Shown here: positions 1 to 7,085 of the stretch, in pieces
Layout: each line of letters begins with the position of its first letter
Position numbering within the stretch: position 1 is the stretch's first letter
DNA from: Alphaproteobacteria bacterium
GTDB lineage: Bacteria > Pseudomonadota > Alphaproteobacteria > Sphingomonadales > Sphingomonadaceae
Direction: 5' to 3'
Assembly: GCA_028293005.1 (NCBI GenBank)
Contig: JAQGLH010000232.1
Span: 1-7,085, forward strand
Length of the DNA stretch: 7,085 bases
Position numbers and translations under genes: made by a program
Notes under the pieces: model-generated
Database searches by the model: none
What the model saw: only the letters and a program-made list of their open reading frames with translations
What the model was told of the DNA's origin: nothing

Positions 1-1625
1 TCGCTCCACACTTCGGAGAAATACGGGTCGGCCGAGGCTGGACGCAGCTCGGCCGGAAGATCGTCGAAGCGGACCCGGATCGGAATGGAAACGCCCTCGC
101 CGCAGACGATGCACTCGCGGTTGCGCAACGCCGGGATGGCGTCGAGGAAGCCGCGCGCGCCTTCGGGCATCGCGCTCTTCACGAACTGCTGATCGCGATC
201 GTTGTTGAGGCGCATCGCGATGATCGTGCCGCACTGGGATAGCACACCCTCGGCGAGATCCGACGGGCGCTGCGTGATGAGGCCGAGCGCGACGCCGTAC
301 TTACGGCCTTCCTTGGCGATCCGCTCGAGGATCTTGCGTGCCGACTGGCCGGTCGAGGTCTTGTCGGCGGGCACGTAGCGGTGCGCTTCCTCGCAAATCA
401 GCAGCACCGGCCGCTGGATCTCGTTGCGCGACCAGATCGCATAATCGAACACCAAGCGCGCGAGCACCGCGACGACCACGGACGTGATGTCGGACGGAAC
501 GCCGGACACGTCGACGATCGAGATCGGCTTGCCCTTGCTCGGAAAGCGGAAGATCTTGCTGATGAACGCCGCCATGCTGTCGCCGACGAGCATTCCGGAA
601 AACATGAAATTGTAGCGCGGATCCGACTTCAATTCCTCGATCTTGGTCTTGAGCCGCATGAAGGGCGCCGTGTCGGTCGCCTTGTTGAGCAGGCCCATCT
701 CGTTGCTGATCGCGGTCATCAGGTCCGAGATCAGATAGGGGATAGGCGAATCGACGGTGAGCTTCGAGAGGCCTTCGGCGGCGCGGTTTTTCGCGCGCGC
801 CATCAGCAGACATTTGGCGAGAATATCCTTGTCCTGCTGCTTCTCGGCGCCGGTCGAGGTGATGAACACCTCGCAATGCTCCTCGAAGTTCATCAGCCAG
901 TAGGGCATGGCGAGATTGTCGACGTTGAACAATTCGCCGTTGCTCTTGAACGCGGCCGAATATTCGCCGTGCGGATCGATCATCACGATATGTCCGTCGG
1001 GCGAGAGATCGCAGATGCGGTGCATGATCAGCGCCGCCGACGTGGATTTGCCGGTGCCAGTCGATCCGAGCAGCGCGAAATGCTTGCCGAGCAACGCATC
1101 GATATAGAGCGCGCCGCGGACGTCGCGGGTTGGATAGACGGTGCCGATCTCGATATGTGCACGGTCGTCGGCCGCGAACATCTGCTTCAGATCGGCGCCG
1201 GTGACCGGGAAGACCAAATTGCCCGGGATCGGATAGCTGGTGATGCCGCGCTTGAAGTTGGTCAGCTTGCCGGTGCGATCGTCCTCGTCGCCTTCGCCGA
1301 GAAAGTCGATCTCGGCGGTGACGAGATCGCCGTCGCCGTCATTGACGCGCAGCGAACGCACGTTGGCAAGCAGCCATTTCGCGGATGCTTCGAGCTTGAT
1401 CTGGCTGCCGACCTGGCCTGACAGCGCCACGCTCGGATCGGGATCGATGCCGATCTCGCGCAGCCTTTTGCCCTCCATCTGGACGCGCGCGCCGCCGCCG
1501 CTGATCTCGATTACGCGGCCGATCGGCGCGAGTTGCGCGCTCCGCTCGACATTGTGCGACACCGGCACAACATTGTCCTCGGGTGCCGGATTGGCGGCGA
1601 AATCGTTGAATGCCATGTCGTTCAT
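1..1625 (-). CDS. HerA-type DNA-translocase ATPase (DUF87 domain), 3' end outside window
   Basis: The 541 visible codons encode a HerA/FtsK-superfamily ATPase. The family forms hexameric rings that pump DNA, usually for end resection with the nuclease NurA. Residues about 30-110 look like the N-terminal HAS-barrel. The Walker A loop GSTGTGKST is at residues 187-195, followed by DPHGEY at 217-222. Walker B is LLICEEAH with the acidic pair at 412-413, and the conserved EGRKYG...ITQRPSD stretch is at 439-456. The C-terminal cap and stop lie beyond base 1. I chose the ATG at 1625-1623; a second in-frame ATG at 1616 would remove three residues, and neither has a strong Shine-Dalgarno sequence. The 90-base spacer upstream is AT-richer than its surroundings and may hold the promoter, but no convincing -35/-10 pair is visible. 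No nurA is seen nearby. Some HerA relatives act in phage defence, but nothing here suggests that role. Family assignment is very secure; the exact cellular job is inferred. Confidence 0.93.
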   Translation of the reverse strand, partial: MNDMAFNDFAANPAPEDNVVPVSHNVERSAQLAPIGRVIEISGGGARVQMEGKRLREIGIDPDPSVALSGQVGSQIKLEASAKWLLANVRSLRVNDGDGDLVTAEIDFLGEGDEDDRTGKLTNFKRGITSYPIPGNLVFPVTGADLKQMFAADDRAHIEIGTVYPTRDVRGALYIDALLGKHFALLGSTGTGKSTSAALIMHRICDLSPDGHIVMIDPHGEYSAAFKSNGELFNVDNLAMPYWLMNFEEHCEVFITSTGAEKQQDKDILAKCLLMARAKNRAAEGLSKLTVDSPIPYLISDLMTAISNEMGLLNKATDTAPFMRLKTKIEELKSDPRYNFMFSGMLVGDSMAAFISKIFRFPSKGKPISIVDVSGVPSDITSVVVAVLARLVFDYAIWSRNEIQRPVLLICEEAHRYVPADKTSTGQSARKILERIAKEGRKYGVALGLITQRPSDLAEGVLSQCGTIIAMRLNNDRDQQFVKSAMPEGARGFLDAIPALRNRECIVCGEGVSIPIRVRFDDLPAELRPASADPYFSEVWS

Positions 1626-1715
1626 GCGGTCGCCATCGTCCCATGCTGAGCTATTGCAGGGTGATTAGACCAATTGGGTAAACAAGTGATTGGCGAAACC
1701 CGCGGCCTCCCGCGT

Positions 1716-2537
1716 CTATGCCCGGCGGAAAATTGTGCTCGCCGCCCAGCCGAGCAGCAGCGACACCGCCACCGCGAACAAGCCATAAGCGAGCGACCAG
1801 CGTTGCGCCGCAATGGTGACGAAGCGTTCGAAGCCCAGCTTTTGGATGTGGATTTCGCGCGGCGCGCCCGCGACGACGCGGCCGTCCTGGATCAGAAAGG
1901 TCTCGGCGGTGTAGGTGCCGACCGGCACCCGCGCCGGGATCGTGATCCGCGCCCGATAGAGAACGCCTTCGCTGATCGTCACGCCGTGCGGCTCGTCGAC
2001 GTAAAGCTGGGTGCGCTCGCGCAGATCGATCAACCCGGCCTCGAAGCGGCGCTGCTCCTCCGGGCTGGCGCCGGCCCCGGGGGACAGTTGCAGATTCTGC
2101 GGCCCGAGCTCGTAAATCGCCGCGGTTCGCTCGTCGACCAGCTGGGAAAGCGGCCGTGACGAAGCGACCGCATAGAAAGCGGGCGCCGAGCGGAAGCGAG
2201 CGCTTTTGACATTCATCCAGATGCCGGCGACCTTTTGCTTCTCGCGCACGACGATCGGTTCGACCGGGCCCCTGACGACGACGGCGATGTCGGCTCGTCC
2301 TTTCGGGGTCAGGCCACCCGGGTAGATGATCGCGCCGAACAGCAGCAGCTCGGCACCGGTGAACGAATAGCGGATCTGGATCGCGCTCTGCGAGACGTCC
2401 GGGACAAGCTTGGGCTTGGCCGCGCCGGCCAGCAGCGGGACGAGCGCGAGCAGCAGGAAAAGGCGCCGCCGGCTCACGGACCTCGATCTCCGCAAGCCCG
2501 ATCTCAAAAAGCGCGATCTCGCGACTGCCAGTTTCAC
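1716..2537 (-). CDS. TIGR02186/Alph_Pro_TM family envelope protein, coupled to a TSUP exporter
   Basis: This is a 273-residue protein of a family known only from Alphaproteobacteria, about 270 residues long, of unknown function. Visible parts are a basic N-terminus, a hydrophobic signal segment (about residues 26-40, ending LLAGAA), a roughly 200-residue beta-rich domain, and one C-terminal membrane helix (about 248-270) ending in RRA. This predicts a periplasmic domain anchored in the inner membrane. The start used here is a GTG at 2537-2535 that overlaps the TGA of the upstream exporter gene in a GTGA tetranucleotide, suggesting translational coupling. A second GTG at 2477 (residue 21) has GGAG 10 bases upstream and would give a normal-length signal peptide (MSRRRLFLLLALVPLLAGAA); the protein would then be 253 residues. 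The extra 20 residues of the long form are encoded largely by a 15-bp tandem repeat, which makes the shorter form attractive. The family match is from recalled sequence character, not a search. A role accessory to the adjacent exporter is inferred from context only. Confidence 0.85.
   Translation of the reverse strand: MKLAVARSRFLRSGLRRSRSVSRRRLFLLLALVPLLAGAAKPKLVPDVSQSAIQIRYSFTGAELLLFGAIIYPGGLTPKGRADIAVVVRGPVEPIVVREKQKVAGIWMNVKSARFRSAPAFYAVASSRPLSQLVDERTAAIYELGPQNLQLSPGAGASPEEQRRFEAGLIDLRERTQLYVDEPHGVTISEGVLYRARITIPARVPVGTYTAETFLIQDGRVVAGAPREIHIQKLGFERFVTIAAQRWSLAYGLFAVAVSLLLGWAASTIFRRA
2484..2528 (-). repeat. Three 15-bp direct repeats at the start of the Alph_Pro_TM gene
   Basis: On the minus strand the hexamer AGATCG occurs three times at exactly 15-base spacing (plus-strand cgatct at 2484, 2499 and 2514). 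The surrounding bases are partly conserved between the first two units (AGATCGCGCTTTTTG, AGATCGGGCTTGCGG). If translated from the upstream GTG they encode the repeated RSRFL/RSGLR/RSR. If the downstream GTG at 2477 is the true start, the repeats lie in the 56-base untranslated gap after the exporter gene. No function is evident. Confidence 0.7.
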
Positions 2538-3445
2538 AGGGGCTCGATCGTGTAGATCTCGGCGGGACGCCAGCCAAGACTGAGCGCCATGCGGAACGCC
2601 ACCACCAGCACCACGATCGCAAGAATCAGGCGCAGCACCTCGGGTTTGATGCGCTGCGCAAAACGGGCGCCGAACTGCGCGCCTACCACGCTGCCGAGCA
2701 GCAGCAGGACGGCAAGCACGATATCGACCGATTTGGTGGTGGTGGCGTGAATCAATGTCGTCGCCGCCGTCACCGCCAGTATCTGCATCAGCGACGTGCC
2801 GACGACGACCTGGGCGGACATGCCGAGCAGGTAGATCATCGCCGGAACGACGATGAATCCGCCGCCGACCCCGAGCAGCACGGTCAAAATCCCTGCGACG
2901 AAGCCGAGTGCGAGCGGGGCCAGCGGCGAAATGTAGAGGCCCGACTGATAGAAGCGCCAGCGCATCGGCAGCACCGCGGTGATCGGATTGTGCCGGCGCG
3001 GCGCGCGATCGCGCTCGCGCGCCTTGAGAATGCCGAGCGCGGTCGCGGACTCGCGCGCCATCAGCAGGCCGATGCTGCCGAGCAGGACGACGTAGAGCAA
3101 TGCGATCGCCGTATCGATCTGGCCGAGCTCCTGGAGCAGCCGGAACAGGAAGCCGCCGGCGACCGCGCCGACTGTCCCGCCGGCAATCAGCACCATGCCC
3201 ATCCGATAGTCGACCCCTTTGCGGCGGCGATAGGCGAGCAGGCCGGAGACGCTCGTCCCGGTGATCTGGGTCGCCGACGAGGCGACCGCCACTGCGGGCG
3301 GAATCCCATAGAAGATCAGGATCGGCGTGGTGAGAAATCCGCCGCCGACGCCGAGCATCCCGGTCAGCAGACCGACCACGCCGCCCAGCCCGATGATCAC
3401 CAGGGCATTGACCGAAAGGCCCGCGATCGGGAGGTAGATGTCCAT
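2534..3445 (-). CDS. TSUP (TauE/SafE-type) membrane anion exporter
   Basis: This 303-residue polytopic inner-membrane protein belongs to the TSUP family, whose members move sulfite, sulfonates, sulfoacetate or similar small anions across the membrane. It shows the internal duplication of the family: the first half carries GMLGVGGGFLTTPIL at residues 29-43 and the second half VLLGVGGGFIVVPAM at 189-203. Each is followed by a segment rich in small residues and containing a Gln (SSATQITGTS; GTSLMQILAV). The halves are joined by a long, basic, probably cytoplasmic linker (about 132-168). About eight or more membrane helices can be drawn. The start is the ATG at 3445-3443; no good ribosome-binding site precedes it. 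The stop overlaps the next gene's upstream GTG by 4 bases, so the two probably form an operon. The gene diverges from nhaA across a roughly 150-base spacer. The substrate cannot be read from the sequence; no sulfonate-catabolism gene is nearby. Confidence 0.93.
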   Translation of the reverse strand: MDIYLPIAGLSVNALVIIGLGGVVGLLTGMLGVGGGFLTTPILIFYGIPPAVAVASSATQITGTSVSGLLAYRRRKGVDYRMGMVLIAGGTVGAVAGGFLFRLLQELGQIDTAIALLYVVLLGSIGLLMARESATALGILKARERDRAPRRHNPITAVLPMRWRFYQSGLYISPLAPLALGFVAGILTVLLGVGGGFIVVPAMIYLLGMSAQVVVGTSLMQILAVTAATTLIHATTTKSVDIVLAVLLLLGSVVGAQFGARFAQRIKPEVLRLILAIVVLVVAFRMALSLGWRPAEIYTIEPL

Positions 3446-3484
3446 GCGCGGCGCGAAACTAGCCGCTATTGAGCCGGCACGAAA

Positions 3485-3590
3485 GGCAGCCAGGCGGCCT
3501 TACGGAAAAATGCTCCGGCGCAAAAAGGCCGCCAAGGACAGGCTGCTGAAAAATAGGGCGGCTGGCGCCCTGCGCGATGGCATAGGCGGC
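3485..3590 (+). ncRNA. Structured 5' leader of nhaA; candidate cation-sensing riboswitch
   Basis: The spacer in front of nhaA folds into nested hairpins. An outer stem pairs GCAGCC (3486-3491) with GGCTGC (3541-3546), extendable by a G-U pair. Inside it, after one unpaired A, GGCGGCCTT (3493-3501) pairs perfectly with AAGGCCGCC (3525-3533). Within that loop CGGA (3503-3506) can pair with TCCG (3514-3517). The 3' side between the stems is the unpaired heptamer AAGGACA. A second hairpin follows: AGGGCG (3555-3560) with CGCCCT (3566-3571), loop GCTGG. No U-tract follows, so control, if any, would be of translation. The likely Shine-Dalgarno region AGGCGG (3584-3589) repeats the 5' strand of the inner stem and could compete for the same partner. 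Known precedent: nhaA-I and nhaA-II RNAs, reported as lithium riboswitches, sit upstream of nhaA. Membership here is inference; I cannot check the consensus. Confidence 0.5.
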
Positions 3591-3602
3591 ATTGTGGCAA
3601 AG

Positions 3603-4832
<1,230 letters not shown>

Positions 4833-4849
4833 ATGGGCCGGGCTGGAAA

Positions 4850-5599
4850 TCAGCCGACCACGCCCAAGGTCTTCAGCCGGTCGATCAGCTCGTCGACGCT
4901 CGCCAGCTTGACACCAGCCTCGCGCTTGGAGGGCTCGCGCACCTGGAGCGTGGCAAGACGCGGCGCGATATCGACGCCGAGATCCTCGGGCGTCTTTTGG
5001 ACCAGCGGCTTGGACTTCGCCTTCATGATGTTGGGCAAGGTCGCGTAGCGCGGCTCGTTCAAGCGCAGGTCGGTGGTGACGATGGCAGGCATCTTCAGCC
5101 GCACCGTCTCCAGCCCGCCATCGACCTCGCGGGTGACGTCGACCGCTTCGCCGTCGATCTCGACCTTCGAGGCAAACGTGCCCTGACTCCAGCCGAGCAA
5201 AGCCGCGAGCATCTGGCCGGTCTGGTTGCAGTCGTCGTCGATCGCCTGCTTGCCGAGGATGATCATCCCCGGCTGCTCTTCGTCGGCGATCTTGCGCAGG
5301 ATCTTGGCGACCGCGAGCGGCTCGACCTCCTGCTCGGTGACGACCAGGATCGCCCGGTCGGCGCCCATCGCGAGCGCGGTGCGGAGCGTCTCCTGCGCCT
5401 TCGCCGGCCCAATCGAAACCGCGACGATCTCGGTGGCGGCGCCTTTCTCCTTGAGCCGGATGGCCTCCTCGATCGCGATTTCGTCGAACGGGTTCATGCT
5501 CATCTTGACGTTGGCGAGGTCGACGCCGCTGCCGTCGGCCTTGATGCGCGGCTTCACATTATAATCGATCACTCTTTTGACCGCCACCAACAGCTTCAT
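4850..5599 (-). CDS. etfB: Electron transfer flavoprotein subunit beta (EtfB/FixA family)
   Basis: ETF is a soluble FAD- and AMP-containing heterodimer that takes electrons from acyl-CoA and related dehydrogenases and passes them to ETF:ubiquinone oxidoreductase. This 249-residue protein has the usual length of the beta subunit. Visible marks are the N-terminal [10 protein letters not shown], the segment [19 protein letters not shown] (35-53), the nucleotide-binding-type stretch [16 protein letters not shown] (114-129) and the dehydrogenase recognition loop [16 protein letters not shown] (180-195). That loop is close to the mitochondrial type, so this is a classical beta-oxidation ETF rather than a bifurcating or Fix-type one. 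The start is supported by GGAGGAG nine bases upstream. Oddity: etfA, normally next to etfB, is absent from its downstream side, where nhaA converges 17 bases away. Upstream in the same direction is sucC, 119 bases off. Confidence 0.97.
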   Translation of the reverse strand: MKLLVAVKRVIDYNVKPRIKADGSGVDLANVKMSMNPFDEIAIEEAIRLKEKGAATEIVAVSIGPAKAQETLRTALAMGADRAILVVTEQEVEPLAVAKILRKIADEEQPGMIILGKQAIDDDCNQTGQMLAALLGWSQGTFASKVEIDGEAVDVTREVDGGLETVRLKMPAIVTTDLRLNEPRYATLPNIMKAKSKPLVQKTPEDLGVDIAPRLATLQVREPSKREAGVKLASVDELIDRLKTLGVVG

Positions 5600-5608
5600 G
5601 ACCCGTCG

Positions 5609-5615
5609 CTCCTCC
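5609..5615 (-). promoter_or_regulatory. Strong ribosome-binding site of etfB
   Basis: The minus-strand sequence GGAGGAG, nine bases before the ATG at 5599, is a near-perfect Shine-Dalgarno sequence. It fixes the etfB start and suggests efficient independent translation even if the mRNA begins upstream in sucC. Confidence 0.8.
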
Positions 5616-5652
5616 GTTGATTGTCGCCCGACGCTCCCGGCCCGATCGCGGG

Positions 5653-5718
5653 GGCCTTCAATTCAGGCCCTTTCGTTCAGGTCCTTTGATTCAGACCTCT
5701 GCTTCAGACCGCTCGGGC

Positions 5719-5721
<3 letters not shown>
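5653..5721. repeat. Imperfect 13-15 bp tandem repeats between sucC and etfB
   Basis: Five consecutive units, starting at 5653, 5666, 5680, 5694 and 5707, follow the loose pattern GGCCCTTTGATTCA. Each begins GGYC or GACC and ends TTCA (CTCA in the last). On the minus strand each unit begins with TGA; the first of these TGAs is the stop codon of sucC. Most units then carry a purine-rich AAAGG or GAGG-like stretch. The units differ from one another at several positions, so this is an old or selected array rather than a fresh expansion. A short inverted repeat (CCCG 5641-5644 with CGGG 5649-5652) follows directly; it has no U-tract on either strand. Confidence 0.65.
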
Positions 5722-6918
<1,197 letters not shown>

Positions 6919-6949
6919 GGGCGCGGGCCTTAATCAGATCGCAGCCGCG

Positions 6950-7085
6950 ATGCAAAGTGACGAGCGCCCTCTCCGCAAGATCATCCATGTGGACATTGAT
7001 GCCTTCTACGCGTCGGTCGAACCGCGCGATAATCAGGCGCTCACGGGCAAACCGGTCGCGGTCGGCGGCGGTCATCGCGGGGTGT
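6950..7085 (+). CDS. dinB: DNA polymerase IV (Y-family), N-terminal fragment
   Basis: Only the first 45 codons are in the window. From the ATG at 6950 they read [20 protein letters not shown] and continue ASVEPRDN...[11 protein letters not shown], the hallmark opening of Y-family translesion polymerases. Asp15 in [12 protein letters not shown] corresponds to the first catalytic metal ligand (E. coli Asp8), and Tyr20 occupies the steric-gate position (Phe13 in E. coli). Pol IV is an error-prone polymerase that bypasses N2-guanine adducts and extends mismatches. The six or seven residues before RKIIH are an extension relative to E. coli. No good ribosome-binding site is seen, and no alphaproteobacterial LexA box (GTTC-N7-GTTC) was found in the short upstream gap, so SOS control is not supported by what is visible. 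Confidence 0.93.
   Translation, partial: MQSDERPLRKIIHVDIDAFYASVEPRDNQALTGKPVAVGGGHRGV

Noticed and set aside
381..1421. 346-residue open frame on the plus strand opposite the HerA-type gene
   Set aside because: It is antisense to a protein with clear Walker motifs, has an Arg/Asp/His-rich composition typical of shadow frames in GC-rich DNA, and resembles no family.
1651..1693. AT-rich patch with CCAATTGG palindrome and TCTAAT as the promoter of the HerA-type gene
   Set aside because: The location is suitable, but no -35 hexamer lies at 16-18 bases from the TCTAAT and no second support is visible.
3555..3571. AGGGCG/CGCCCT hairpin as an intrinsic terminator or attenuator before nhaA
   Set aside because: It is followed by TGCGCGATGG, with no run of T, so it does not fit a factor-independent terminator.
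3438..3602. N-terminal extension of NhaA encoded from 3438
   Set aside because: It is 55 Arg/Lys/Ala-rich residues with no counterpart in NhaA, overlapping the divergent TSUP start and spanning perfect hairpin stems; better read as untranslated leader.
4841..4855. GGCTG-GAAAT-CAGCC hairpin between convergent nhaA and etfB as a bidirectional terminator
   Set aside because: The stem is only 5 bp, overlaps the etfB stop codon, and has no U-tract on either strand.

Overview
The window is a GC-rich, densely coding stretch of chromosome, most likely from an alphaproteobacterium and plausibly a sphingomonad. The strongest lineage clue is a protein of the TIGR02186/Alph_Pro_TM family, described as restricted to Alphaproteobacteria and present once per genome. 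The shape of the EtfB and SucC proteins agrees. No mobile element, tRNA, rRNA or CRISPR array is visible, and no gene-free stretch exceeds about 150 bases.

Layout. Bases 1-1625 (minus strand) hold most of a HerA-type hexameric DNA-translocase ATPase that runs off the left edge. Bases 1716-3445 (minus) hold a two-gene unit: a TSUP (TauE/SafE-type) anion exporter followed by the Alph_Pro_TM envelope protein, whose reading frames overlap by 4 bases. Divergent from it, after a roughly 150-base spacer that folds into nested hairpins, is nhaA (plus), a Na+/H+ antiporter. nhaA converges with etfB (minus, ends 17 bases away), the beta subunit of electron transfer flavoprotein. Upstream of etfB and in the same direction lies sucC (minus), the beta subunit of succinyl-CoA ligase; a 119-base spacer containing imperfect 13-15 bp tandem repeats separates the two. 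At the right edge, divergent from sucC across only 31 bases, is the start of dinB (plus), DNA polymerase IV.

How they work together. sucC and etfB are central energy metabolism (TCA cycle and acyl-CoA dehydrogenase electron transfer), but neither has its usual partner (sucD, etfA) in the window. The TSUP exporter and Alph_Pro_TM protein look translationally coupled. HerA and DinB are genome-maintenance functions with no evident link to the rest.

The most interesting non-coding signal is the structured nhaA leader. It has the architecture of a translational riboswitch, and lithium-sensing riboswitches of the nhaA-I/nhaA-II classes are known in front of nhaA genes. Identification as such is an inference that needs a covariance-model search. 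I see no wholly new multi-gene system here; the genes are otherwise ordinary core genes.
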